Source: Microbispora rosea
Lineage (GTDB): Bacteria > Actinomycetota > Actinomycetes > Streptosporangiales > Streptosporangiaceae
DNA: 64,000 nucleotides
Direction of reading: 5' to 3'
NCBI RefSeq assembly: GCF_900156315.1
Contig: NZ_FTNI01000001.1
Location: 124,001-188,000 of the forward strand
Below the pieces are notes generated by a model. The model searched no databases. It was not told the origin of the DNA and was given only the letters and a program-made list of their open reading frames with translations. The position numbers were made by a program, and so were the translations under genes. Position 1 is the first letter of the stretch, and each line of letters opens with the position of its first letter. This document shows positions 56,904 through 64,000 of the stretch, in pieces.

Positions 56904-57629
56904 ATGAGTACGAAAGTGCGGCTACATGTCGCCCGTGTCCTGGCACGGACCCACATCGTCCTGATCCCGCTCGATGGGACACTTTGCGATTTCTATCGCG
57001 GGGTGGACACGGCGGCGATCGCGGACAGGATCTACGAGATGCTCTTCTCGGCAGGACACAGGATGTCGGTCCTGACCGCCATCCAACCCGATCCTCTCGC
57101 GAAGATGGGCTACGCCTACAGCGTCGGCCCGGACTACGGGGCGCAGGCCGAGGAGATGGTGAGGGAGGCCGAGCTGGCGGCGGCCACGACGGCCGTGCCC
57201 ACATCGGGAGCGCAGGAGGTGTTGCAGGCCTGCCGGGCCAGCGGCAGGCGCATCGTCGTGGCCGGAGACATCTGCTCCGACGCCATGGAGACCTACCTTG
57301 ACCTGCACGGCCTACGACCGGTGGTGGAAGCGGTCGTCGGGCGTGAACAACGGCCGGCGACGTCGGAATGGCCGGGCCTCGATCTCGCGCGGCAGGCGGT
57401 GAAGGCGCTGGGAGCGGAACCGTCCGATTGCACTCTCGTCAGCATGTCCGTCCTGGGGATGTATGCGGCGGCGGAAGCCGGTATCCAGGCGATCGGTGTG
57501 GTGAGCAGGAACGGCAGCCGCAAGCATCTCGCCGGCACCGGCGGTTCGGTCGTCGTTTCGAGCCTTGCCGAACTGGCCGGTGCGCTCACTGCCGTCCCGG
57601 CGACGGACTCATATGAGCCCTCACCGTGA
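56904..57629 (+). CDS. HAD-fold protein lacking catalytic residues
   Basis: A 241-residue protein of the HAD hydrolase pattern: first strand HIVLIPLDGTLCDFY, a helical cap, strand RRIVVAGDICSDAM and a late strand CTLVSMSVLGMYAAAEAG followed by IGVVSRNG. In active HADs motif I is DxDGT, motif II ends in Ser/Thr and motif IV is GD(x)nD. Here the nucleophile position is Pro (PLDGT), motif II reads VAGD and motif IV reads SMSVLGM. The fold is kept but the phosphatase chemistry looks lost. ATG chosen with GGGAG 10 nt upstream. Role unknown; it could bind a phosphorylated ligand. Confidence 0.75.
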   Translation: MSTKVRLHVARVLARTHIVLIPLDGTLCDFYRGVDTAAIADRIYEMLFSAGHRMSVLTAIQPDPLAKMGYAYSVGPDYGAQAEEMVREAELAAATTAVPTSGAQEVLQACRASGRRIVVAGDICSDAMETYLDLHGLRPVVEAVVGREQRPATSEWPGLDLARQAVKALGAEPSDCTLVSMSVLGMYAAAEAGIQAIGVVSRNGSRKHLAGTGGSVVVSSLAELAGALTAVPATDSYEPSP

Positions 57630-57790
57630 CTGCCGCGCATCAACCGGTTACTTCTCCACGATCGACCTTGTCGGTGGCGGTGTCCACACTCTCCGTCCAC
57701 GCATGACGATCAGCAGCGAACTGTCGTCCGACTCGGCGGTCGCGAGAAATCCGGGCGCGCCGGACTCGGTGTAAACGCCATGATGATCTG

Positions 57791-58210
57791 ATGAGGGCGT
57801 GCGTTTTCTGCGAGATCATCGCAGGGCGAAAGGCAGCCGGCGTGGTCCATGCCGACGACAGCGTGGTGGCGATCCTGGATCACAAGCCGGCCACCGTCGG
57901 CCACGTACTGGTGATCCCACGCGTGCACATGACCGGGTTGGCCGAAGCCGACGACGCGGTCGGTGCGGCGATCTGGCGGGCGGCGCGGCGTGTGTCGGGC
58001 GCCTTGCGGGCGTCGGGGCTCCGCTGTGACGGGGTGCGCCTGTCGCTGGCCGACGGGGAGGCCGCCGGCCAGGATGTCTTCCACCTTCACCTGCACGTGG
58101 TGCCGCGTTATCCGGGAGACGGCGTCGTGGTCGCCGCCGACTGGAAGAAGCGCTCGCGTGACCTTCTCGACGAGGACGCGGCGCTGATCCGCGAGGCGCT
58201 CGCGCGCTGA
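57791..58210 (+). CDS. HIT family protein
   Basis: A 139-residue histidine-triad nucleotide hydrolase/transferase. CVFCEIIAGRKAAGVVHADD is the N-terminal zinc-like and first strand motif, HVLVIPRVHMTGLAEAD the core strand, and DVFHLHLHVVPRY carries the HxHxH triad. Likely substrates are purine nucleotide conjugates such as AMP-lysine or Ap4A. Monocistronic. Confidence 0.93.
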   Translation: MRACVFCEIIAGRKAAGVVHADDSVVAILDHKPATVGHVLVIPRVHMTGLAEADDAVGAAIWRAARRVSGALRASGLRCDGVRLSLADGEAAGQDVFHLHLHVVPRYPGDGVVVAADWKKRSRDLLDEDAALIREALAR

Positions 58211-58636
58211 CCCCCCTTTTTTTCTCGCGATCTCAGGCCGAACTGTGCCGGTCATGCTCGGCCACCAGGCGCTTCGGCGCCTGCTGATGCCATGCCTCTT
58301 CCACGAGACTCCTGACGCGTTCCGCCGGGACTCTGCCGAGCTCGACCTGCAGCCCGAGGAAGCTCTTCCGCGTATCGGGGCGGCGCAGGGCCTCGTAGGC
58401 GGACGGGCCGGCCTGCGACGCGTCGGCGGCCTGCTGCTCGCCGGCGCAGAACACCGCCGTCGTCTCGTCCCGATGGACACTATCCACATGCTGCCGCGGC
58501 AGCCGTCCCCCAGGGCCGCGGTGACCTGATTGGACTTGCCGGTCCATTTTTCATCTCGCACAGTGGCAGTGCCGCACGGGTGACCGGACCAGGTTCCGGT
58601 GCGGGCACAGGCAGACGAGGATGACAGGAGCGCGTG
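58211..58636. other. Gap with a possible YjbR/MmcQ-like gene remnant
   Basis: No intact gene is convincing. A C6T7 tract follows the HIT gene. The middle holds the leftward remnant listed separately. The last 100 bp before the SDR gene should hold its promoter, but none stands out. Confidence 0.35.
58233..58547 (-). pseudogene. Possible decayed YjbR/MmcQ-like gene
   Basis: The C-terminal part, FLGLQVELGRVPAERVRSLV then WHQQAPKRLVAEHD, resembles the end of YjbR/MmcQ-type (CyaY-like DNA-binding) proteins. The N-terminal part of the same frame has none of the family pattern, and low-complexity codon use suggests a frameshift or a rearrangement. It may alternatively be a real small protein of another kind. 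Confidence 0.3.
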
Positions 58637-59401
58637 ATGGGTGGACGGCTACAGGGCAAGCGGGCGCTGGTGACCGGATCGACGAGCAACATCGGGCGGG
58701 CGATCGCGGAGGCGTTCTCGGCGGAGGGCGCGCACGTGATCGTATCCGGCCGCAGCGCCGAGCGGGGTGGCGTCGTCGTCGACGGCATCCGTGCGCGTAG
58801 TGGTCGGGCCGACTTCGTGAAGGCGGATCTGGACGGAAGCGCCGAGGCCTCGTACGCCCTGGCGAGGGAGGCGATGTCCGTTCTCGGCGGGGGCATCGAC
58901 ATCCTGGTCAACAACGCCGGGATCTATCCCGGTGACAGCACGGCGGACACCGACGAGAAGACCTTCGACCAGGTCTACGCCGTCAACGTGAAGGCGCCGT
59001 TCTTCCTGACCGCCGCGATCGCTCCGGCCATGGTCGAGGCCGGCGGCGGGGCGATCATCAACCTGGGGTCGTGGATCACGCGCCTGGGCGTTCCCGTGGG
59101 CGCGCTCTACAGCTCCACCAAGGGCGCGGTGGAGACCCTCACGCGCGCCTGGGCCGCCGAATTCGGTCCTCGCGGCGTGCGCGTGAACGCGATCTCCCCG
59201 GGCGTGATCCTGGAGCCCACTCCGGGGGTGGCGCACCCGGGCGAGGTCATGATGAACGGCACTCCGGCGGGGGGCATGGGCGAGCCGCAGGCCGTCGCGC
59301 ATGCCGCGGTCTACCTCGCCAGTGAGGAGGCGGCGTTCGTCCACGGCATCGTGCTGGACGTGGACGGCGGCCGTACGACCACGGCCGTCATCGCCGCGTG
59401 A
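58637..59401 (+). CDS. Short-chain dehydrogenase/reductase (classical SDR)
   Basis: A 254-residue SDR: TGSTSNIGRAIAEAF as NAD(P) loop, ILVNNAGIYP, the catalytic YSSTK (Tyr-x3-Lys) with Ser in INLGSWITRLG, and the C-terminal FVHGIVLDVDGGRTTT. An Arg after the second strand (SGRSAERGG) favours NADPH. The ATG with AGGAG 6 nt before it was chosen over a GTG one codon upstream. Substrate unknown. It is the last gene before a repeat-rich gap. Confidence 0.92.
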   Translation: MGGRLQGKRALVTGSTSNIGRAIAEAFSAEGAHVIVSGRSAERGGVVVDGIRARSGRADFVKADLDGSAEASYALAREAMSVLGGGIDILVNNAGIYPGDSTADTDEKTFDQVYAVNVKAPFFLTAAIAPAMVEAGGGAIINLGSWITRLGVPVGALYSSTKGAVETLTRAWAAEFGPRGVRVNAISPGVILEPTPGVAHPGEVMMNGTPAGGMGEPQAVAHAAVYLASEEAAFVHGIVLDVDGGRTTTAVIAA

Positions 59402-59420
59402 CGCGGCGCATCGCCACGCC

Positions 59421-59450
59421 CGCCGTCACGGTGCGCGCCGTCACGGTGCG
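59421..59450. repeat. 15-bp tandem repeat
   Basis: CGCCGTCACGGTGCG occurs twice in direct tandem, with a decayed third copy, 20 bp after the SDR stop codon. Confidence 0.75.
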
Positions 59451-59458
59451 AGCCGTTA

Positions 59459-59517
59459 CGGCGGCGAGTCCGGCCCGGTCAGGGCCGCCTCGGGCGGGCG
59501 ATGCGGAAAGCCGGGGG
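59459..59517. repeat. 59-bp dispersed repeat, copy A
   Basis: By eye 49 of 59 bases are identical to copy B at 61141-61199, including the blocks CGGCCCGGTCAGGGC and CGATGCGGAAAGCC. It lies between convergent genes. Confidence 0.6.
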
Positions 59518-59555
59518 CCGCCCGATGTCTGCCTTCGCGTACCCGCTCAGATCGG

Positions 59556-60137
59556 TCAACGGCGCACGCGATAGCGCAGGTGAAGCACCCGGTTGCCCTG
59601 AATCACCACGTCAGGATCCTCCAACAGGTGCTGCGCGCGGACCGACCCGAAGTAGCGCTTGCCGGACCCGAACACGACGGGTACGACGTCCATGCGCACC
59701 TCGTCGATCAGGCCCGCGGCAAGCACCTGGCCACCGACGTCCCCGGCGGCGACCTCGACCACGCGGTCGCCCGCAAGCTCCTGCGCCTTGGCCACGGCTG
59801 CCTCGACGCCGTCGACGAAGTGGAACGGCGCCTCGGGGTCCCAGCCCTCGGGCATCGGCCGGCGTGACACGACGACCACGTGGTCGATCCCGCTCGGCGG
59901 CGTGCCGCCCCAGCCGTCCGTCAGGTCGAAGACGTGGCGGCCGACGATCGTGACTGCGATCTGGTCCCAGTACGCCCGGGTGTAGTCGTAGGACGTCTGC
60001 GACACCTTCAGCTCGCCACTCTCGTCCAACGGGACGTCACCGCTGGACAGCCAGTCGAACAGCGGTCCGGGCTGGTCGTTCTCGTCCGCGACGAAGCCGT
60101 CCACCGACACCGAGCTGTACATGACCACCTTGCCCAC
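59556..60137 (-). CDS. Dihydrofolate reductase family protein (RibD C-terminal type)
   Basis: A 193-residue DHFR/RibD_C-fold NADPH reductase: MYSSVSVDGFVADENDQPG is the standard start, VTIVGRHVFDLTDGWGG and VVVVSRRP are the NADPH strand motifs, and AAGLIDEVRMDVVPVVFGSGKRYF the C-terminal part. Such proteins are numerous in actinomycetes, and their substrates are mostly unknown. It follows the AraC gene on the same strand with a 66-bp gap and may be its target. Confidence 0.9.
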   Translation of the reverse strand: MGKVVMYSSVSVDGFVADENDQPGPLFDWLSSGDVPLDESGELKVSQTSYDYTRAYWDQIAVTIVGRHVFDLTDGWGGTPPSGIDHVVVVSRRPMPEGWDPEAPFHFVDGVEAAVAKAQELAGDRVVEVAAGDVGGQVLAAGLIDEVRMDVVPVVFGSGKRYFGSVRAQHLLEDPDVVIQGNRVLHLRYRVRR

Positions 60138-60203
60138 GGGGCTCTCCTCTGCTCTGGGGTGCCCCCAAATTAGCGAGTCGTGGGCTGTCGCTCTTGTAAG
60201 AAA

Positions 60204-61049
60204 TCAATCGGCCGGCAGCGGCCAGCCGTCCATCACGTGGCCGGGATGTTCGCGCAGGAACCGCCGCCGGACTTCGACGTACCGGGTCGGCGTGAGCCCG
60301 GTGAACGCCCGGAACTCGTGGCCGAAGTGGGCCTGGTCGAAGTAGCCCGCGCCACCGGCGAGGTCGCTCCAGTCGATCGGGCCGGCGGGGTCGATCGCGA
60401 ACACGGTGGCGGCGAAGCGGCAGGTGCGGGCCAGCCGCTTCGGCGTGACGCCGATGAGCTCTTTGAACCGCTGTGCCAGATGAGTGCTGCTGACACCGGC
60501 TGCCACGCTCAGGTCGCCGATCGCCACCGCCCCGCTGGTCGCCGCGATGACGCTGCTCGTATGGCGGACCAGCCCCAGACCGGCGGTCTCGCACAGCCGT
60601 CGCATCAGCTCCTCCTCGAGCAGCGTCAGCATCTCGTGCGGTCCGTCCGCCGTGGCCATCCGGTCTCGCAGCTCAGCGACGGCGGGCCGGCCCCACACCT
60701 GCTCTATCGTCACCGGCCGGTCACACAGCTCGGCCGCGGGCATAGGCAGGAACGGCGCCAGCCCCCACGGCTTGACGTGCGCGCCGACGGATCGGCTCGG
60801 GAGCGGGTAGCCGAACTCGAACGCGCGGGTGGGCATGGTGACCACGCAGCCGTCGGCGTACTCCGCCGTCTCGATGTCGGTGCCGGATCGGATGCGGAAC
60901 GGCGTCCCGAGGTTGACGATGAGCAACGCCGACGGCATCGGCGGCAGCGTCAGCCGGGCGTACGGCGGCGCACCGTCCAGGTAGTAAAGGTCGTCGATCA
61001 GCCCGTCCAGCGGCGGTCGCGGCACTCTGGACACGTACTCCACGCCCAC
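60204..61049 (-). CDS. AraC family transcriptional regulator
   Basis: A 281-residue regulator: an N-terminal cupin-like sensing domain (PPMPSALLIVNLGTPFRI, SVGAHVKPWGLAPFL) typical of the DUF6597-type AraC group, and a C-terminal double HTH (GDLSVAAGVSSTHLAQRFKELIGVTPKRLAR, AGYFDQAHFGHEFRAFTGLTPTRY). GTG start; two other GTGs follow within four codons. The downstream DHFR-like gene is the likely regulated partner. Confidence 0.9.
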   Translation of the reverse strand: MGVEYVSRVPRPPLDGLIDDLYYLDGAPPYARLTLPPMPSALLIVNLGTPFRIRSGTDIETAEYADGCVVTMPTRAFEFGYPLPSRSVGAHVKPWGLAPFLPMPAAELCDRPVTIEQVWGRPAVAELRDRMATADGPHEMLTLLEEELMRRLCETAGLGLVRHTSSVIAATSGAVAIGDLSVAAGVSSTHLAQRFKELIGVTPKRLARTCRFAATVFAIDPAGPIDWSDLAGGAGYFDQAHFGHEFRAFTGLTPTRYVEVRRRFLREHPGHVMDGWPLPAD

Positions 61050-61140
61050 AGCATCGCGGCGACCGTGTTCGCGATCAACCCCGTCGGCCGTCCGGCGTGC
61101 TTTCCGCCGATCGCCGGGAGCGCCTGCGGCGTCGCCGTGA

Positions 61141-61199
61141 TGGCGGCGCGTGCGGCCCGGTCAGGGCTGCCGTGAGCGCGCGATGCGGAAAGCCCGCGG
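61141..61199. repeat. 59-bp dispersed repeat, copy B
   Basis: Similar to copy A at 59459-59517. Its right end forms the left arm of the terminator hairpin next to glnA. Confidence 0.6.
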
Positions 61200-61228
61200 C
61201 AAGGTGCAGGACCTTCCCACGGGCTTTC
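61188..61228. terminator. Long hairpin downstream of glnA
   Basis: GAAAGCCCG and CGGGCTTTC are perfect 9-bp arms. Inside them AAGGT and ACCTT form a further 5-bp stem. It stands about 90 bp after the glnA stop codon in the leftward direction and is probably its transcription terminator. Confidence 0.7.
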
Positions 61229-61315
61229 GACGCGGTGTTCGTCGCTCGGACGGAATCGAGGCAGAACCGGCCGGACACCGCGCGATGGACGAGCACGTCA
61301 CCGCGCGGTCACCGG

Positions 61316-62740
61316 TCACACGTCGTAGTAGAGCTCGAACTCGTGCGGGTGCGGGCGGAGGCGGATCGGGTCGACCTCGTTCTCGCGCTTGTAGGAGATC
61401 CAGGTCTCGATGAGGTCCGGCGTGAACACGCCGCCCTCCAGCAGGTAGTCGTGGTCGGCCTCGAGCGCGTCGAGCACCTTCTCCAGCGAGCCCGGCACCT
61501 GCGGAATGTTGCGGGCCTCCTCCGGCGGCAGCTCGTACAGGTCCTTGTCGACCGGCTCCGGCGGCTCGATCTTGTTGCGGATGCCGTCGATGCCGGCCAT
61601 GAGCATGGCGGCGAAGGCGAAGTACGGGTTGCAGGACGGGTCCGGCACGCGGAACTCGATGCGCTTGGCCTTCGGGTTCGAGCCCGTGATCGGGATGCGG
61701 ACGCAGGCCGAACGGTTGCGCTGCGAGTAGACCAGGTTGACCGGGGCCTCGTAGCCGGGCACCAGGCGGTGGTAGGAGTTCACCGTCGGGTTGGTGAAGG
61801 CCAGCAGCGACGGGGCGTGCTTGAGCAGGCCGCCGATGTAGTAGCGCGCGATGTCCGACAGACCGGCGTAGCCGACCTCGTCGTAGAACAGCGGCTCGCC
61901 GTCCTTCCAGAGGGACTGGTGGCAGTGCATGCCGGAGCCGTTGTCACCGAAGATCGGCTTGGGCATGAACGTGACCGTGCGGCCCGCCTGGATGGCCGTG
62001 CTCTTGATGATGTACTTGTACAGCATCAGCTTGTCGGCCGTCTGGAGCAGCGTGCCGAACCTGAAGTCGATCTCGGCCTGGCCCGCGGTGCCCACCTCGT
62101 GGTGCTGCATCTCGGTCTCGATGCCGGCCTCGATGAGGTTGCGCACCATCTCCGAACGCAGGTCGGTGAAGTGGTCCATCGGCGGGACCGGGAAGTAGCC
62201 GCCCTTGTAGCGGGGCTTGTACCCCAGGTTGCCGCCCTCGGAGGCCTTGCCGGTGTTCCAGGCGCCCTCGATGGAGTCGATGTAGTAGTAGCCGGCGTTC
62301 TGCTTCGTCTCGAAGCGGACGTCGTCGAAGATGTAGAACTCGGCTTCGGGGCCGAAGAACACGGTGTCCGCGATGCCGGTGCCCTTGAGGTACTCCTCGG
62401 CCTTGCGTGCGACGTTGCGCGGGTCGCGGCTGTAGGCCTCACCGGTCAGCGGGTCGTGCACGAAGAAGTTGATGTTCAGCGTCTTGTGCTGACGGAACGG
62501 GTCGAGCACGGCCGTCGTCGGGTCGGGCAGCAGGAGCATGTCCGACTCGTGGATGGCCTGGAACCCGCGGATCGACGAGCCGTCGAACATGAGGCCGTCG
62601 GTGAAGACGTTCGGCCCGAAGTTCTCGGACGGGAAGGTGAAGTGGTGCGTCGTCCCCGGCAGGTCCGTGAACCTGACGTCGACGAACTGCACACCCTCGT
62701 CCCGGATGAACTTGAGGACGTCATCGGCGGAGTTGAACAC
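61316..62740 (-). CDS. glnA: Glutamine synthetase type I
   Basis: A 474-residue dodecameric GSI. Motifs: [46 protein letters not shown] (metal Glu), [45 protein letters not shown] and [11 protein letters not shown]. Tyr402, in the [13 protein letters not shown] motif, is the adenylylation site, consistent with glnE in the window. GTG start chosen for GGAGG 8 nt upstream and for agreement with the family. A double GlnR site lies 52 bp before it. This is the primary ammonia-assimilating enzyme. Confidence 0.97.
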   Translation of the reverse strand: MFNSADDVLKFIRDEGVQFVDVRFTDLPGTTHHFTFPSENFGPNVFTDGLMFDGSSIRGFQAIHESDMLLLPDPTTAVLDPFRQHKTLNINFFVHDPLTGEAYSRDPRNVARKAEEYLKGTGIADTVFFGPEAEFYIFDDVRFETKQNAGYYYIDSIEGAWNTGKASEGGNLGYKPRYKGGYFPVPPMDHFTDLRSEMVRNLIEAGIETEMQHHEVGTAGQAEIDFRFGTLLQTADKLMLYKYIIKSTAIQAGRTVTFMPKPIFGDNGSGMHCHQSLWKDGEPLFYDEVGYAGLSDIARYYIGGLLKHAPSLLAFTNPTVNSYHRLVPGYEAPVNLVYSQRNRSACVRIPITGSNPKAKRIEFRVPDPSCNPYFAFAAMLMAGIDGIRNKIEPPEPVDKDLYELPPEEARNIPQVPGSLEKVLDALEADHDYLLEGGVFTPDLIETWISYKRENEVDPIRLRPHPHEFELYYDV

Positions 62741-62791
62741 TCTCGAACCTCCCAGGGGCATGGGCTAGCAACCCGAAAATAGGCCGATGCC

Positions 62792-62829
62792 GTTTCCGCC
62801 CCATGTCTCGATTGTTTCGCGCGTGTTAA
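62792..62829 (-). promoter_or_regulatory. Double GlnR operator upstream of glnA
   Basis: On the minus strand: TTAAC-n6-GAAAC-n6-GACAT-n6-GAAAC. This reproduces the a1-b1-a2-b2 layout with constant 6-nt spacers known for GlnR binding at actinobacterial glnA promoters. The a2 element is the weakest match. Confidence 0.75.
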
Positions 62830-62909
62830 GGGAATGCGCTACCCGGGCGGTCGCGGCGATATCGTCGGCCCGCCGTTCCCCGGGCTCCATCGTACGACCT
62901 TTTCGCAGG

Positions 62910-63965
62910 TCAGGTGCCCAACGCGGCCGGGCAGCGCGGCCCGCCGGAAACGCCCGGGACACGGTCGTAGGGATCGACGGGCTCGCCGGAGGGCCGCGCT
63001 CCCTGCGGGTCGCCGGGGAATCGCGGACGTACGAATCCATCATCCGGTGTGCAATTCGCACCAAAGAGGGCCGATCTGTCGCTGTTCACCCAGACGACGA
63101 GCTTTCCGTCCTCGCGGTACGCGGAGAATTCGCTTCTGTGGTGCTCGACGACCCTCGTCACGATCGAGGGCGCGCCGGGGCGGCTGACCGGGTGGACGAA
63201 CAGATAGTCCGTCTCGATCCTGACGCCTCCACCGGCCCTTTCGGAGATCGTCGTCTCGCCGGAGACCTTCACGACGTCCCCGACCGGCTCGGCCGTGTCC
63301 GGCGCGAGGCTGAACAGCCACGACCGGGTGCCGGCGGGGCCGCTGTCGCGCAGGTGACGGAGGAACGCCTCGCGCTGCCGGGGATGCAGCAGGCGGCTGA
63401 ACTCCTCCGGGCGCCCGCCGCGCACGGTGGCCGGGTCGAGGTGCGCGGCCGACAGCAGTCGCCGTACGCGCCGCAGGGCGTCACCGACCTCCTGCTCGGT
63501 GAGCCCGCCGAGCGCGCGCGCCGCGGGCATGGCCAGCCCCTGCTCTCCGTCGGCGTAGTCGACGGCGGGAGTGCCGGCGAACGGGGCGTCGGAGGGCGCC
63601 GGGACGGGGCCGTGGTCGAACAGGCCCTCCTCGCCGTCGGGAATGGGCGTCAGCACGGGACCCGGCCGGGCGACCACGGGCCCGGAGATCATCAGCTTCT
63701 CGCCGCCTGCGGCCGGGCGGACAATACCGAGTCGCTCCAGGACGTCCGGCCGCAGGACGACGACGAGCCCCACGAGCACGACCAGGCCCGCGATCACCAG
63801 CAACGCGGCCGGGCGACGCCGCCGTCCCGGCGGATACACGTCCGTCTCGGCCGCCGTGGTCATCCGCCGGATCTCGTCCTCGTCGAACTGCGCGACCAGC
63901 GCCTCGAAGCGCGCGTCGATGTCATCGGGGTCCGCCGGTCGCACGGTGCCCTCCAAAGCGCTCAA
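62910..63965 (-). CDS. Membrane-anchored protein of unknown function
   Basis: A 351-residue protein with a charged cytoplasmic N-terminus (VAQFDEDEIRRMT), one helix (ALLVIAGLVVLVGLVVVL, about residues 54-72) and a large extracytoplasmic part. The outer part has RALGGLTEQEVGDALRRVRRLLSAAHLDP, LLHPRQREAFLRHLRDSG and a later beta-rich segment with RIETDYLFVHPVSRPG and KLVVWVNSDRSALFGANC. No family name comes to mind. The gene ends about 80 bp before the GlnR site of glnA and is on the same strand, but is probably separately transcribed. Confidence 0.8.
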   Translation of the reverse strand: MSALEGTVRPADPDDIDARFEALVAQFDEDEIRRMTTAAETDVYPPGRRRRPAALLVIAGLVVLVGLVVVLRPDVLERLGIVRPAAGGEKLMISGPVVARPGPVLTPIPDGEEGLFDHGPVPAPSDAPFAGTPAVDYADGEQGLAMPAARALGGLTEQEVGDALRRVRRLLSAAHLDPATVRGGRPEEFSRLLHPRQREAFLRHLRDSGPAGTRSWLFSLAPDTAEPVGDVVKVSGETTISERAGGGVRIETDYLFVHPVSRPGAPSIVTRVVEHHRSEFSAYREDGKLVVWVNSDRSALFGANCTPDDGFVRPRFPGDPQGARPSGEPVDPYDRVPGVSGGPRCPAALGT

Positions 63966-64000
63966 GTCGGAAACGATTCACGATACCGGGATTCAATGCG

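Noticed and set aside
58191-58223. Intrinsic terminator after the HIT gene (GCGAG/CTCGC stem and T7 tract)
   Set aside because: The stem is only 5 bp and 13 nt away from the T-run, so it lacks normal terminator geometry.

Overview
The window is about 70% GC, dense in GTG starts and in 4-bp ATGA/GTGA gene overlaps, and carries an adenylylation-controlled glutamine synthetase (glnA, glnE), a second GlnA2-type synthetase, nadE, panB, an F420:NADPH reductase, an ECF41 sigma factor, and LmbU- and SARP-type regulators. This points to a filamentous actinomycete, most likely Streptosporangiales or Streptomycetales; the family cannot be fixed from the sequence alone.

Layout. 1-1684: end of an ABC ATPase gene and two ABC permeases. 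2206-11616: the most interesting region, a class II lanthipeptide cluster. It has an LmbU-family regulator, a leftward pair (sulfotransferase and ABC exporter, overlapping by 4 bp), and a rightward operon made of a 70-aa mersacidin-type precursor, LanM, an ABC ATPase, an ABC permease and a Tat-exported protein of unknown function. A 17-bp AT-rich palindrome lies between the two arms. No C39 or LanP protease was found. The sulfotransferase suggests that the product may be a sulfated lanthipeptide; this is inference.

11734-20415: metabolic and transport genes (F420 reductase, phytase-like secreted protein, transsulfuration-type PLP enzyme, panB, two MFS pumps), followed by a TetR regulator. 21692-27500: a two-component system facing a three-gene ABC transporter, one permease of which carries a large extracellular beta-rich domain. 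27497-37428: nadE, a SARP-REC-LuxR fusion regulator with its histidine kinase, an MFS/ArsR pair around a perfect 18-bp operator, and a paralogous orphan kinase. 37575-44958: nitrogen core (glnA2 with a GlnR box, a glutamine amidotransferase, glnE).

45041-61049 is an accessory stretch. It holds a SnoaL-like gene split by a decayed IS200/IS605-type element (RuvC-mutant, 5'-truncated TnpB plus a Phd-like antitoxin), an ECF41 sigma factor with three matching candidate promoters on itself and two neighbouring genes, a metalloprotease-like and a HAD-like protein that both lack their catalytic residues, and several small enzymes and regulators. 61316-63965 holds glnA with a textbook double GlnR site, and a membrane-anchored protein.

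A recurrent oddity is short tandem repeats that begin at, or just after, stop codons (phytase-like gene, PLP enzyme, MFS, TetR, ArsR). In three cases they place TGA in all three frames. No tRNA, rRNA, prophage or CRISPR array was seen.
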